Of a DNA stretch of 64,000 nt, positions 9,194-20,951 are shown piece by piece; position 1 is the first letter of the stretch; each line of letters opens with the position of its first letter. Below the pieces are notes generated by a model. It saw only the letters and a program-made list of their open reading frames with translations. It searched no databases and was not told the DNA's origin. The position numbers and the translations under genes are program-made. The DNA is from Aquibium sp. ELW1220 (GTDB lineage Bacteria; Pseudomonadota; Alphaproteobacteria; Rhizobiales; Rhizobiaceae): NCBI RefSeq assembly GCF_030398385.1, contig NZ_JAOAOQ010000026.1, forward strand, positions 22,896 to 86,895, given 5' to 3'.

Positions 9194-10060
9194 TCAGCCG
9201 CCGGCCCGGGCGAGCAGCCGTTCGGCGCGTCTGAGATGCGGCCGGTCGTACATGCGGCCATCGATCCCCACCACGCCGACGTCGCCGGCACCGGCGAAGG
9301 CCGCCGTGATCGCGCGGGCCTCGGCGACGGCCTCCGGCGAGGGCGTGAAGGCCTCGTTGATGACCGGCACCTGCGCCGGATGGATCGCCATCTTGCCGGT
9401 GAAGCCGTCGCGCTCGGCCTCCAGGCATTCGCGCCGCAGCGCTTCCATGTCGCGAAAATCGACGAAGACCGTGTCGATCGCCGCCGTCTGCGCCTTCGCC
9501 GCGGCAAGGACGGTCATGGCCCGGGCGAGACGGAAAACGTCGGTGTAGCGGCCGGTCTCGTCGCGGGCAGACCGCGCGGCGATATCCGCCGACAGGTCTT
9601 CCGCGCCCCAGGTGACGCCGGCAAGCCGGGGCAGGGTGGACGAATAGCTGCCGGCCGCCAGAAGGCCCGCGGCGGTCTCGGTGATGATCGGCAGGATGTG
9701 GATGGCGCCGTCCGCGAGCCCGGCCTCGGCCTCGTGCACCCGCAGCTTCGCCGACAGGCGCTCGACGTCGGCGCCGCCGGCCGCCTTGGGGAGCATGATG
9801 CCGTGCGGCGCCGCCTTCGCGACGGCGGCGAGATCCTCGTCGGTGAGGCCGGTCGAGAAGTCGTTGACGCGGACGTAGAGCAGGGGGCCTGCTTCGCCTG
9901 AGCGGTCCGCCAGGAACGCCGCGGCCATCGCGCGTGCTGCCGCCTTGCGCGCCGGCGCCACGGAATCTTCGAGGTCGACGATCAGCACGTCGGCACCGGA
10001 TGCCAGGCCTTTTTCAAGCTTGCGCTCCGACTCGCCCGGCACGAACAGCAGCGAGCGCAT
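9194..10060 (-). CDS. HpcH/HpaI aldolase / CitE-like CoA lyase or thioesterase
   Basis: A 288-residue TIM-barrel protein of the CitE group, which cleaves or hydrolyses malyl-, citramalyl- or related CoA esters with Mg2+. It begins with the hallmark RSLLFVPGESERKLEKG and VLIVDLEDSVAP, and has a metal/substrate segment TWGAEDLSADIAARS near residue 150 and the C-terminal KMAIHPAQVPVIN. The ATG at 10060 shares one base with the stop of the MaoC gene upstream, so the two are translationally coupled. The pairing with a MaoC hydratase suggests a mesaconyl/citramalyl- or malyl-CoA route; the exact substrate cannot be fixed from sequence. Confidence 0.85.
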   Translation of the reverse strand: MRSLLFVPGESERKLEKGLASGADVLIVDLEDSVAPARKAAARAMAAAFLADRSGEAGPLLYVRVNDFSTGLTDEDLAAVAKAAPHGIMLPKAAGGADVERLSAKLRVHEAEAGLADGAIHILPIITETAAGLLAAGSYSSTLPRLAGVTWGAEDLSADIAARSARDETGRYTDVFRLARAMTVLAAAKAQTAAIDTVFVDFRDMEALRRECLEAERDGFTGKMAIHPAQVPVINEAFTPSPEAVAEARAITAAFAGAGDVGVVGIDGRMYDRPHLRRAERLLARAGG

Positions 10061-10512
10061 CAGGCCGGCCTCTTCAGCATCATCGCCTGGCGCACGCAGC
10101 GCGCGACCAGCGTTCCATGCTGGTTGAAGGCGCGATGCTCGAACTCGACCACGCCGCGATCGGGCTTCGACTTCGATTCCCGCACCGATTTCACCTCCGT
10201 TTCCACTCGCACCGTGTCGCCGTGGAAGAGCGGATGCGGAAAGGTGGTGTCGGTCATGCCGAGATTGCCGATCGTGGTGCCGAGCGTCGTGTCGTGCACC
10301 GAGATGCCGATCATCAGCCCCAGCGTGAACAGCGAGTTGACCAGCGGCCTGCCCCACTCGCTCTTCGCCGCGAAGTCGAAATCGATGTGCAGCGGCTGCG
10401 GGTTGAGCGTCATGACCGAGAACAGCATGTTGTCGCTCTCGGTGACCGACTTGGTCAGCGCGTGCCGGATCACCAGGCCCGGCTTGAATTCCTCGAGATA
10501 GAGCCCTGCCAA
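10060..10512 (-). CDS. MaoC-family acyl-CoA hydratase
   Basis: A 150-residue hot-dog-fold protein of the MaoC group. It shows LYLEEFKPGLVIRHALTKSVTESDN at the start, PLHIDFDFAAKSEWGRPLVNSL in the middle (the hydratase D/H motif region), and FPHPLFHGDTVRVETEV. Such proteins hydrate enoyl-CoAs, here perhaps a mesaconyl-type CoA given the CitE-like gene that follows with a one-base overlap. The TTG at 10512 is preferred because GGGAGG stands five bases upstream; longer frames to 10569 lack a ribosome site. The two genes form a short minus-strand operon. Confidence 0.83.
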   Translation of the reverse strand: MAGLYLEEFKPGLVIRHALTKSVTESDNMLFSVMTLNPQPLHIDFDFAAKSEWGRPLVNSLFTLGLMIGISVHDTTLGTTIGNLGMTDTTFPHPLFHGDTVRVETEVKSVRESKSKPDRGVVEFEHRAFNQHGTLVARCVRQAMMLKRPA

Positions 10513-10674
10513 CGAAACCTCCCGCCTGATGGACTGGCCGTTGATAGAAGCGCGGGCAGGGCACCGCAAGCGCCCGCGTGCAGGTGGCTGCAGGTCGGCA
10601 TGGTTAGCGGCCGGCTAACGATCATGGTGAACCGTTCGTAAACCACTTGCCGCTAAGGTCGGTCCGGTAGAAGC

Positions 10675-11829
10675 GTGCGGGGCGTCATGATAGTCGAGCA
10701 TTTCATCCGGTGGGTCGCGACGGCAAGGGTGGCGGAGAGGGCCGCAGCCGCCAATGCACTGGCCCGCGCCTACATCCTTTCCCCGATGGATTTCGACGAG
10801 CGCTGCGCGGCCGAGGCCGCGCTCACCATGCTGCTCGACGATCCTTCGCCCAAGGTGCGGCTGGCGATGGCCGAACCCTTCTCGCTCTCTGCCCGCGCGC
10901 CGCAGCAGATCGTCGCCGCACTCGCGGCCGACCAGCCGGAGGTCGCCGCGCCCGTGCTGGCGCTTTCGCCGCTGCTGTCCGACAATGAACTGATCGAGCA
11001 CATGGCGGCGGGCGAGGCGGAGGCGCAGGTGCTGATCGCCACCCGCGCGCAGGTTTCCATGGCCCTGTCGGCCGCCATCGCCGAGGTCGCGTGTCCGGCC
11101 GCCTGCGCGGCCGTGCTCGGCAATTCGGGGGCCGAGATCGCCTCGATCAGCCTGCGCCGCATGGCCGAGCGGCTGGGCGACGATGCTGCGATGCGCGAGG
11201 CGCTGATCGCCGACCGGCGGCTGCCCTGCGACATCCGCCACATGCTGCTCCTGAAGGTGGGCGACGCGCTGCGCCAGTCGCCGCTGGTGCGGGCGCTGAT
11301 GACCCAGGCGCGCGCCGACCGGATGCTGCGCGAGGCCTGCATGAAGGCGTCGCTGACCCTGATCGAACATACGGGAGCGGAAGAGCACGCAGCGCTCGTC
11401 GAGCATCTGCGCCTGCGCGGCGAACTGACGACCGGTTTCCTCGTGCGGGTGGTCGCGCATGGCCGGATCGACTTTTTCGGCGCGGCCCTCGTGGCGCTGT
11501 CGGGGCTCGACCAGAGCCGGGTAAGCTCGCTGCTGTCGTCCGGCCGCGACGTCGCGCTCGCTGCCCTGTTCCGCCAGGCCCGGCTCCCCCAGTCCGCCGG
11601 CCGCGTCATCCTGCGCGCGCTGACCGTCTGGCGCGAGGTGGCAAACGGCCGCCGCGTGGCGGGCACGCAGGAAGTGTCCTTCCTGATGCTGCGGGATCTC
11701 GACGAGGCGGTGCGGACCGGCGCGGTCATCGACGACAAGGACGCGCTGGCGGGGCTGCTGAAGGCGATCCACCTGGACGCGCTGCGGGAGAACGCACGGG
11801 AACACGCCCTGGCGATCGCGGCGGCGTGA
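10675..11829 (+). CDS. DUF2336 protein (helical-repeat)
   Basis: A 384-residue, Ala/Leu/Arg-rich soluble protein matching DUF2336, a group common in Alphaproteobacteria. It looks like a series of helical pairs resembling HEAT repeats: LLDDPSPKVRLAMAEPFS near residue 55 and PLLSDNELIEHMAAGEAEAQ near 98 are the usual family motifs. Function unknown; the repeats suggest protein-protein contacts. The start may be GTG (10675) or the ATG at 10687; neither has a strong ribosome site. It stands alone, divergent from the MaoC-CitE operon. Confidence 0.75.
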   Translation: MRGVMIVEHFIRWVATARVAERAAAANALARAYILSPMDFDERCAAEAALTMLLDDPSPKVRLAMAEPFSLSARAPQQIVAALAADQPEVAAPVLALSPLLSDNELIEHMAAGEAEAQVLIATRAQVSMALSAAIAEVACPAACAAVLGNSGAEIASISLRRMAERLGDDAAMREALIADRRLPCDIRHMLLLKVGDALRQSPLVRALMTQARADRMLREACMKASLTLIEHTGAEEHAALVEHLRLRGELTTGFLVRVVAHGRIDFFGAALVALSGLDQSRVSSLLSSGRDVALAALFRQARLPQSAGRVILRALTVWREVANGRRVAGTQEVSFLMLRDLDEAVRTGAVIDDKDALAGLLKAIHLDALRENAREHALAIAAA

Positions 11830-12062
11830 GCGAGCGGCGAGGGGGCATCCTGTCACCGATCCCCGCGGTTCTGGCGGCAAGCCCATCTGCCAGGTTCTGA
11901 CTGCTTGCGCCATCGATCGTCCGGCCAAGCTGCCACTCGGTTTCGAGCCGACCTTGTCCGGCGTCGCCGATCCCCGGCCGTTCGCGCGTGCTACCCCGGA
12001 AAGGGAACGGCAGACCGGCGACGGCGTCTGACCTGCTCGGAATCAGGAGCAGGGACGATCCA

Positions 12063-12857
12063 ATGAGCATGAAGCGCGTTCTGGGAATGATGCTGGCGAG
12101 CCGGATGGCGGGACGCGGAATGCGCGGCCGCGGTGGTTTTGCGGGCGGCGGCGTCGGCGGTCTGGCTGCCGCAGGCCTCATCGGCGGACGGCGCGGCGGC
12201 CTCGGCCGCAAGGCGGGTCTCGCCGCGCTCGGCTACATGGCCTACCGCGCCTACCAGGATCACCAGGCGAAATCCGCAGGCAGGGACGACCGCGCCGGCA
12301 CCTCCGCAGCCGACGCCGGGAGCGCTCACCCGGGCGGCAGCGCTTCGGGCGCCGGTCTCGGCGGCCTGCTCGGCGGCGTCATGAAATCGGTGAGCGACGC
12401 CCTGGGCGGTGTCGGCACGCAGGATCAGGCGACAGGACGCAGCGCGTCCGGTTCGGCGCAGCCATCGACGGCGCAGGCCTTCACGGCCGAGGACGAGCGC
12501 GCGGCCGATGAGCTCGGCGAGGACAAGGCGCTGCTTCTCCTGCGCGCGATGATCACGGCTGCCCATGCCGATGGCGAGATTTCGGCCGAAGAACGGTCGC
12601 GGATCATGAGCCAGGCGGAGGACGCCGACGATCGCCGGAAGCTCGAACGCGAGCTTGCCGCGCCCCGGCCGCTGGAAGAGCTGCTCGGCCAGGTTCGGGA
12701 CACGGAGACGGCGGAGGAATTCTATCTCTCCTCCCGCATGGCGGTCGATGGCGAAACCAGTGCCAACCGCGCTTATCTCGCCAGGTTGCGCGACCGGCTC
12801 GGTCTGGCTGAACAGGACGCGGCGGAGATCGAAGCGCTGGCCGCCGGCCCTGCCTGA
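12063..12857 (+). CDS. DUF533/TerB-like protein with a glycine-rich N-terminus
   Basis: A 264-residue protein. Residues 1-60 are rich in Gly, Arg and Ala with a weakly hydrophobic stretch, then comes a Gly/Ser/Ala linker. Residues about 150-260 form a TerB-like helical domain (LLLLRAMITAAHADGEISAEERSRI and EEFYLSSRMAVDGETSANRAYL), the arrangement of DUF533 proteins. The acidic ADGEIS loop is the possible metal-binding site of TerB folds. The ATG at 12063 is preceded by AGGAGCAGGG. Function is unknown; an inner-membrane association is possible from the N-terminus. Confidence 0.8.
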   Translation: MSMKRVLGMMLASRMAGRGMRGRGGFAGGGVGGLAAAGLIGGRRGGLGRKAGLAALGYMAYRAYQDHQAKSAGRDDRAGTSAADAGSAHPGGSASGAGLGGLLGGVMKSVSDALGGVGTQDQATGRSASGSAQPSTAQAFTAEDERAADELGEDKALLLLRAMITAAHADGEISAEERSRIMSQAEDADDRRKLERELAAPRPLEELLGQVRDTETAEEFYLSSRMAVDGETSANRAYLARLRDRLGLAEQDAAEIEALAAGPA

Positions 12858-12992
12858 TCCCGGAAACGGCAAGGGCCGTCCCCGGTCTGCATTGGATGCC
12901 GGTCTCTCAGCCGCAATGACGCGCATCGCGGAACAATCCGGCGTGTAACCGGGCGCGCTACCTCGACTAGCGGAGTCGTGGGTGCGGCCCCC

Positions 12993-15062
<2,070 letters not shown>

Positions 15063-15312
15063 GCCTTGGAGATATCCGGTCAGCGAATCACATTCAATAC
15101 TGCCACGGACCGCCCCTCCGACGATATCGGTTCCCGTTCCGTTCGGCTTCTTGTCCCCGACATTTCGTGGCATTGTGTTGACGATCCGCTAACCGGTCCG
15201 GCGCCATGGCACGGTACCGCCCCGATTTCCGGGCGATTCGGCGGTGCTTGCCGGCCGCCCGTGCGTCCGCTAAGCAGGCCGCAGGGACGCGAAACACGAG
15301 GTTTGATGGGCG

Positions 15313-16098
15313 ATGACGCCATCGCGACTAGCCGCGCTCAGCGCCTGTCTTGTGGCTGCGACGGCGCTGACGGCCTGCTCCACGTCTGGCATCAGCGCGT
15401 CCGACATGCTGACGCTCGCGCCCGTGGAGGCTCCCCAGGAAATGGCGGTTGCCTCCGAACAGCCCGCCGGAGAGCCCGCCGCCGAGGCGTCACAGCCGGT
15501 GTCTCTCGCGGCGGTGACGACCGATGCCGCCAGGCTGGCCTCCGATGCAGCGAAGGCCGCCGTCGCGGCCGTGAAGGGTGTTGCCGAGGTGCCGTCGCCG
15601 ACCCCGGCGAAGGAAGCCGCGCCGGACCCTGCCGCCAATGCCTTCGTCCAGCCCGCCCCGGCCAAGCCGGCGGTCGAGGTGGCCTATGCGCCGAAGGCCG
15701 GGCAGCTATCCGACGAACGCGCCAAGCTCGACCGGCTGATTTCCCACTATGCCGACGCGTATGACGTGCCGAAGGACCTGGTGCATCGCGTCGTCCGGCG
15801 CGAGAGCAACTATCGCCCCACCGCCTACAACAGCGGCAACTGGGGTCTCATGCAGATCCGCCATGCGACGGCCAAAGGTCTCGGTTACCAGGGCAAGCCG
15901 GAAGGCCTGCTCGATCCCGAAACCAACCTCCGCTATGCGGTACGCTACCTTCGCGGCGCTTATCTCGTCGCCGGCGGCGACAAGGATCACGCCATCCGCC
16001 TCTATTCGCGCGGCTATTACTACGATGCCAAGCGGGCGGGGCTGCTTGACGAGACCGGCCTCGGCCGCGATCGGGTGCGTCGGCGCCAGCCGGGCTGA
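15313..16098 (+). CDS. Lytic transglycosylase lipoprotein
   Basis: A 261-residue lipoprotein that should cleave peptidoglycan glycan strands at the outer membrane. The lipobox LTAC puts the lipidated Cys at residue 22. Residues 30-120 are an Ala/Pro-rich linker. The SLT catalytic domain (about 135-250) has RRESNYRP with the catalytic Glu, the NSGNWGLMQIRHATAKGLGY motif and a C-terminal ARG..YY-like region. The ATG at 15313 begins the signal peptide. It is divergent from parE and convergent with the DUF2945 gene. Confidence 0.9.
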   Translation: MTPSRLAALSACLVAATALTACSTSGISASDMLTLAPVEAPQEMAVASEQPAGEPAAEASQPVSLAAVTTDAARLASDAAKAAVAAVKGVAEVPSPTPAKEAAPDPAANAFVQPAPAKPAVEVAYAPKAGQLSDERAKLDRLISHYADAYDVPKDLVHRVVRRESNYRPTAYNSGNWGLMQIRHATAKGLGYQGKPEGLLDPETNLRYAVRYLRGAYLVAGGDKDHAIRLYSRGYYYDAKRAGLLDETGLGRDRVRRRQPG

Positions 16099-16119
16099 GC
16101 CGCCGCCCGCCTGTCGTCT

Positions 16120-16338
16120 TCACGCGAGCTTGCTGAGTTCCGAGTGGCTCTTCAGGACGCGCGCACCGTCTTCCTGCTCGATCATGTAGGCCGGTTCGTC
16201 CGCTGAAGCATGCCGCTTCACCTGCGTCCCCTTGATGGTGCGCGAGACGTCATGCTCGAAGATGCGGGCGATACGGCCTCTCGCCGTATGGGCACCCCAC
16301 CGCCACGAAACGCGTGTACCTTTTTCGTATCGGTCCAT
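16120..16338 (-). CDS. DUF2945 small protein (tudor-like)
   Basis: A 72-residue protein of the DUF2945 / hypervirulence-associated Tudor-like family. The hallmark is the start KGTRVSWRWG followed by GRIARIF, then a basic centre with KGTQVKRHASADEPAYMI and SHSELSKL at the end. The fold is a small beta-barrel; function unknown. The ATG at 16338 is preceded by AGGAGCC. It ends 21 bases from the convergent transglycosylase stop. Confidence 0.82.
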   Translation of the reverse strand: MDRYEKGTRVSWRWGAHTARGRIARIFEHDVSRTIKGTQVKRHASADEPAYMIEQEDGARVLKSHSELSKLA

Positions 16339-16408
16339 GTTGGCTCCTGCCGGTTTCCAGCAGAAAGCGTCCGCGTGCTGGAATGTTCCGGCAGGCGGCT
16401 TTCCGACG

Positions 16409-16552
16409 TCACGGCTCGTCGTCGTGCAGGATGCGTTCCGCGGCACCATCCATGTCGTCGTATTGGCCGCTCCTGATGCTCCAGAGAAAGCCGGCAAGGC
16501 CGAGCGCGCCGAGGAACAGCGCGATCGGGATCAGGTAGACGAGGCCGGTCAT
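16409..16552 (-). CDS. ccoS: cbb3-type oxidase maturation protein CcoS/FixS
   Basis: A 47-residue single-helix protein needed for assembly of cbb3 oxidase. The sequence MTGLVYLIPIALFLG followed by FLWSIRSGQYDDMDGAAERIL is the standard CcoS pattern: one N-terminal transmembrane helix, then the conserved QYDD motif. Its ATG overlaps the ccoI stop by four bases (ATGA), placing it last in the ccoGHIS operon. It is too short to be found by length alone but is certain from motif and position. Confidence 0.95.
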   Translation of the reverse strand: MTGLVYLIPIALFLGALGLAGFLWSIRSGQYDDMDGAAERILHDDEP

Positions 16553-18822
16553 GCGATCCTCGCAGACAGTGGCGCGGCGGCGCTGCGGGCGGGACGAAGG
16601 GAGAACCGGGTCGATCCCCCATTGAGCCGCATGGCGTTGGCGATGACGAGGATCGACGACGCGGACATGGCGATCGCCGCGACCAGCGGCGTGACGTGGC
16701 CGAGGATCGCGATCGGCACGGCGATCGCGTTGTAGACGACCGCGAGCCAGAGGTTCTGCCGGATCAGCACGCCCGCGCGCCGCGACATCGTCAGGGCGTG
16801 CGGAACCGAGCCGAGACTGTCGCGCAGGAAGACGAAGTCGGCGGCGTTGCGGCCGACGTCGGCGGCCGTCGACGGCGCCATGGATACATGTGCGGCGGCA
16901 AGCGCGGGCGAATCGTTCAGTCCGTCGCCTACCATCAGAACCTTGTGGCCTTCCGCGGCCAGTTCGGCGAGGCGCTCTGCCTTTTCGGCGGGCATCATCC
17001 GGGCTTGGAACGCTGCGATGCCGAGCCGCGCGGCGAGGCCGGCGACCGGACCCTCCGCATCGCCCGAGAGGATTTCCACGCCGCAGCCTGCCGCCGCCAG
17101 TTCGTCCACAGCGTGCTGCGCGTCCGGTCGGGTCTGGTCCTCGAAGCGGAAGGAGGCGAGCAGCTTTCCGTCGAACGCAAGCACGGTATGAGCGCCTCGA
17201 TCGTCGTCCGCGGCGCCGTCCAGCGCCCAGGCCGCGCGTCCGAGCCGCCAGGTGCCGGTCGAGTCGCGGGCTTCGACGCCGCAGCCGGGAACCTCGGCGA
17301 TCCTGTCGAAGGCCGGCGTCGAGGCGGGCAGCCCGGCTGCCGCCGAGGCGATCGCCTTCGACAGCGGATGGCGCGAATGCGCGGCGATCGCCGCTGCGAT
17401 CGCCAGTGTCGCCGGCTGGATCTCGGCGCGGTTCGCCAGTCTGGCGCGTCCCATGGTGAGCGTGCCCGTCTTGTCGAAGGCCACCGTGTCGATCTCGGCA
17501 AGCCGCTCCATCGCCGAACCGTCCTTGACCATGATGCCCGCCTCGAACAGCCGCCGCGCGGCGACAACCTGGACGATCGGGACCGCGAGCCCGAGCGCGC
17601 AGGGGCAGGTGATGATCAGCACCGCGATGGCGATGGTGGTGGCGCGATGCAGGTCGCCCGAGACGAGGAGCCAGCCGACAAAGGTGAGCAGCGCCGTCAG
17701 GTGCACCACCGGCGAGTAAAGTGCCGACGCGCGGTCGGCGATCCGCCGGTAGCGCGCCCGCCCGCCCTCGGCCACGCCCATCAGGCGGATCATCTCGGCG
17801 AGGAAGGAATCCTGTGCCCGCGCGGTCACGGTCATGACCAGCGGGCCGGTGAGGTTCAGCATGCCGGCGCGCAGCGGCTCGCCGGCGCGGACCGGCTGCG
17901 GCGCACTTTCGCCGGTGACCAGCGAGCAGTCCAGATCGGACACCCCGCTGTCGACGTCGCCGTCGACCGGGATGCGCTCGCCGGCAGCGACCTGCAGGCG
18001 CATGCCGGGCTCGATCTCGCCGACGGGCAGGTAGTCGCGGCTGCCATCCGTGCGGATCACCATGGCGCCGCGCGGGGCGAGGCGTGCAAGGCCGGTGACG
18101 GCCGTGCGGGCGCGCTCGCGCATGACGTGGTCGAGGGTGCGTCCGATGAGGAGGAAGAAGAGCAGCGACACGGCGGCGTCGAAATAGGCGTGGTGGCCGT
18201 GATTGATGGTCTCGTAGAGGCTGAGGCCGTAGGCCAGCGTCACGCCGAGCGCGATCGGCACGTCCATGTTCATCGAGCCGTGCTTCAGCGCGTTCCAGGC
18301 CGAGCGGTAGAAGATGCCGCCGGCGAGCACGAGCGCGGGAATGGCGATCAGCGCCGATAGCCAGTGGAACAGGTCGCGTGTGGCGTCCTCGGCTCCGGAC
18401 CAGACCGAAACGGACAGGAGCATGATGTTGGCGGCCGCAAAGCCCGCGACCGCAGTGGCGCGGACCAGCCGGGAGAACTCGCCGTCCTTCGTCTCGCCGA
18501 AACCGTCGAAGAGGTGGGCGGCGTAGCCGAGCCGGTTCAGCGTCTCGACCAGCGGCGGCAGCCTGCCTTCGCGCCAGCGGATGGAGACGCGCTTGGCGGA
18601 CAGGTTCACTCGCGCCGTCTCCACCCCGTCGAGCTTGCCCAGCGCCGTTTCGATCGCGTGGATGCAGGCGCCGCAGTGGACGCCGGGCACCGACAGGTCG
18701 GTCTGCCGCAGCCCCTGGCCGATCTCGCGGCTGGACAGCATCACTTCTTCCGCGGACGGACCTGCGCTCTCGGCGCGGTCGATCTCGCCGGCTGCTTCCG
18801 TTCCGGGCGCGCAGCAGCTCAT
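16549..18822 (-). CDS. ccoI: Copper-translocating P-type ATPase CcoI/FixI
   Basis: A 757-residue P1B-type ATPase that supplies copper for the cbb3 oxidase active site. An N-terminal heavy-metal domain carries GVHCGACIHAIE. The membrane CPC motif is ITCPCALGL, the phosphorylation site FDKTGTLTMG, the TGES motif LVTGESAPQP, and the hinge GDGLNDSPALAAAHV. Cys residues right after the start (MSCCAPG) may be another metal site. The ATG at 18822 overlaps the ccoH stop by four bases. It lies third in ccoGHIS. Confidence 0.97.
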   Translation of the reverse strand: MSCCAPGTEAAGEIDRAESAGPSAEEVMLSSREIGQGLRQTDLSVPGVHCGACIHAIETALGKLDGVETARVNLSAKRVSIRWREGRLPPLVETLNRLGYAAHLFDGFGETKDGEFSRLVRATAVAGFAAANIMLLSVSVWSGAEDATRDLFHWLSALIAIPALVLAGGIFYRSAWNALKHGSMNMDVPIALGVTLAYGLSLYETINHGHHAYFDAAVSLLFFLLIGRTLDHVMRERARTAVTGLARLAPRGAMVIRTDGSRDYLPVGEIEPGMRLQVAAGERIPVDGDVDSGVSDLDCSLVTGESAPQPVRAGEPLRAGMLNLTGPLVMTVTARAQDSFLAEMIRLMGVAEGGRARYRRIADRASALYSPVVHLTALLTFVGWLLVSGDLHRATTIAIAVLIITCPCALGLAVPIVQVVAARRLFEAGIMVKDGSAMERLAEIDTVAFDKTGTLTMGRARLANRAEIQPATLAIAAAIAAHSRHPLSKAIASAAAGLPASTPAFDRIAEVPGCGVEARDSTGTWRLGRAAWALDGAADDDRGAHTVLAFDGKLLASFRFEDQTRPDAQHAVDELAAAGCGVEILSGDAEGPVAGLAARLGIAAFQARMMPAEKAERLAELAAEGHKVLMVGDGLNDSPALAAAHVSMAPSTAADVGRNAADFVFLRDSLGSVPHALTMSRRAGVLIRQNLWLAVVYNAIAVPIAILGHVTPLVAAIAMSASSILVIANAMRLNGGSTRFSLRPARSAAAPLSARIA

Positions 18823-19316
18823 TGCAGGACGCCCCCCTTGACCGCGATGCGCTTCACCTCGCGGTAGGGCGTGTCGAGGCCGGCTGCGGCGGCGATCTCG
18901 ACGATCCAGATCCCGTCCTTGAGGTCGACGGTTCCGGCGATCGCGCCGGGACCTGCGGGCGCCATCGGGATCGTCTGGTCGTGACGGTCGTCGACCGGGC
19001 GGCGGAAGAAGGCCTCCGAGGCGTCGATCCCGACCGGCGCGCCGGCGGCGTCGGCGAGCGTGTAGCGGAAGGTTCCTGCCTCGTAGCCCATGGTCCCGGT
19101 CCATCCGAGGGCCGTCTGCGCGCGGGCAGCCTGCGCCTGGGCGTTGAAATGCTGACTGGCGACGTAGGAGTTCTTGACGATGAGGCCCGACCACGTCGTG
19201 TTGGCAAGCGTCGCCATGGTGACGTTCACGGCGATGATCACGCCGAAGAAGGCGAGCATGACCAGGAGCATGTGGCGGCCGGTGAATTCGGCGGAAGGAG
19301 CGGGCTGACGCATCAT
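18819..19316 (-). CDS. ccoH: cbb3 oxidase maturation protein CcoH/FixH
   Basis: A 165-residue FixH protein with one transmembrane helix near residues 16-37 and a periplasmic domain. The hallmark is ANTTWSGLIVKNSYVASQHFN after the helix, as in FixH/CcoH. It associates with the oxidase during assembly. Both ends overlap neighbours by four bases (ATGA with ccoG stop and ccoI start), showing strong translational coupling in ccoGHIS. Confidence 0.95.
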   Translation of the reverse strand: MMRQPAPSAEFTGRHMLLVMLAFFGVIIAVNVTMATLANTTWSGLIVKNSYVASQHFNAQAQAARAQTALGWTGTMGYEAGTFRYTLADAAGAPVGIDASEAFFRRPVDDRHDQTIPMAPAGPGAIAGTVDLKDGIWIVEIAAAAGLDTPYREVKRIAVKGGVLQ

Positions 19317-20890
19317 CGTGTCTCCGGGGCGTAGAAGTTCGCCGTGTATGTGTCTGCTTCGAAACTGGACTTGTCCTCGACCACGAAGCGGAAGGACTGG
19401 GCGGTCCCGTCGACCTGGTCCTGCGGCTGGGTCACGAAGACCCTGATGGTACGCAGCCGGTCGGGCTCGACCGGAACCGCCATCGACCGGCCTTCCGGCT
19501 GATCGATGCCCGTGGCCGTCATCACGGCGCCCGGCAGCCCGTCGATCGACACGACGATGACGCGCGGCTCGGGGATCATGTTGAGCAGCTTGACCGTGTA
19601 GCCGTTGCGGATCGACCCGTCCGAGAGCGTCACGAACTGCGGGTTTCGGTCGTGCAGCACGTTGACCTCCAGCCGGTCGCGCGACAGCAGCGCCACCACG
19701 AGGCCGATGCCGATCAGCGCCCAGGCACCGGAATAGACGAAGGTGCGCGGCCGGAAGATCTTGCGCAGGTGGAAATGGGCGACCTTGTCACCCAGCCTGC
19801 CGGTCTCGTCGCGCACGAGCCTGGGGTTGATCGCCGCCGTGCCGCCAGCGGTCGCGATGCCCATGTTGGCGTTGTAGTCGCTGAGCGTGGCGTAGGAGAT
19901 CAGGCCGCGCTCCTTGCCGGTCTTGTCCATGACGCTGTCGCACGCATCGATGCACAGCGCGCAGGTGATGCATTCGAGCTGCTGGCCGTCGCGGATGTCG
20001 ATGCCCATGGGGCACACCGCCACGCAGGCGTTGCAGTCGACGCAGTCGCCGACGACATCGCCCGCCGCCGCGGCCTTCTTGGAATGGCGCGAACGGGGCT
20101 CGCCGCGCCAGTCGTTGTAGGTGACGGTCAGCGAATGTTCGTCGAGCATGGCCGCCTGGATGCGCGGCCACGGACACATGTAGGTGCAGACCTGCTCGCG
20201 CATCAGCCCGCCGAACACGTATGTGGTCGCGGTCAGGACGGCGACGGTGATGTAGGCAACCGGCGCCGCATGCCCAGTCACGACGTCGACGAGCAGGGTC
20301 GGCGCGTCGGCGAAGTAGAAAATCCAGGCGCCGCCGGTGGCGACCGCGATGGCGATCCAGATCGCGTGCTTGGCCACGCGCTTGCCGATCTTGTCGAGAG
20401 AATAGGGTCCTGCGTCGAGCTTGATGCGCGCGTTGCGATCGCCTTCGATCGCGCGTTCGACCACGAGGAAGAGATCGACCCAGACCGTCTGCGGGCAGGT
20501 ATAGCCGCACCAGGCGCGCCCGACCGTCGAGGTGATGAGGAACAGGCCCACGCCGGCCATCACCAGCAGCCCCGCCACATAGATGAATTCCTGCGGCCAG
20601 ATCTCGATGAAGAAGAAATAGAATCGCCGGTTCGCGATGTCGACCAGCACGGCCTGGTCCGGTGCGTAGGCGCCGCGGTCCCAGCGCAGCCATGGCGTGA
20701 CATAGTAGATGCCGAGCGTCACCAGCATGATCAGCCACTTGAAGCGGCGGAAGCTGCCGCTGGCCCGCTTGGGGAAGATCTTCTTGCGCGGCGCGTAGAG
20801 CGGCTGGCGCACCTTCGCGGAGTTGACGGCTTCGGCATCGAGCCGTTCGATCGCCTCTGACGAGGCAGGATTCTTTGCGATCACGTTCAT
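19313..20890 (-). CDS. ccoG: cbb3 oxidase maturation protein CcoG/FixG (4Fe-4S membrane protein)
   Basis: A 525-residue membrane protein with several N-terminal helices, reported in the family to act in copper handling and redox steps of cbb3 assembly. Two [4Fe-4S] ferredoxin motifs are seen: CVDCNACVAVCPMGIDI and CITCALCIDACDSVM; CGYTCPQTVW and CTYMCPWPRIQ are the typical helix-flanking Cys pairs. A C-terminal FixG Ig-like domain follows. The start at 20890 was chosen because an FNR/FixK box sits 62 bases upstream; an in-frame extension to 21055 would run across that box. First gene of ccoGHIS. Confidence 0.96.
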   Translation of the reverse strand: MNVIAKNPASSEAIERLDAEAVNSAKVRQPLYAPRKKIFPKRASGSFRRFKWLIMLVTLGIYYVTPWLRWDRGAYAPDQAVLVDIANRRFYFFFIEIWPQEFIYVAGLLVMAGVGLFLITSTVGRAWCGYTCPQTVWVDLFLVVERAIEGDRNARIKLDAGPYSLDKIGKRVAKHAIWIAIAVATGGAWIFYFADAPTLLVDVVTGHAAPVAYITVAVLTATTYVFGGLMREQVCTYMCPWPRIQAAMLDEHSLTVTYNDWRGEPRSRHSKKAAAAGDVVGDCVDCNACVAVCPMGIDIRDGQQLECITCALCIDACDSVMDKTGKERGLISYATLSDYNANMGIATAGGTAAINPRLVRDETGRLGDKVAHFHLRKIFRPRTFVYSGAWALIGIGLVVALLSRDRLEVNVLHDRNPQFVTLSDGSIRNGYTVKLLNMIPEPRVIVVSIDGLPGAVMTATGIDQPEGRSMAVPVEPDRLRTIRVFVTQPQDQVDGTAQSFRFVVEDKSSFEADTYTANFYAPETR

Positions 20891-20951
20891 CGGCGGGCAC
20901 TCTGAGCTGGCCTGTTTGACCGGCTTCTCCCATGCAGTTCGGGTCCGGGCC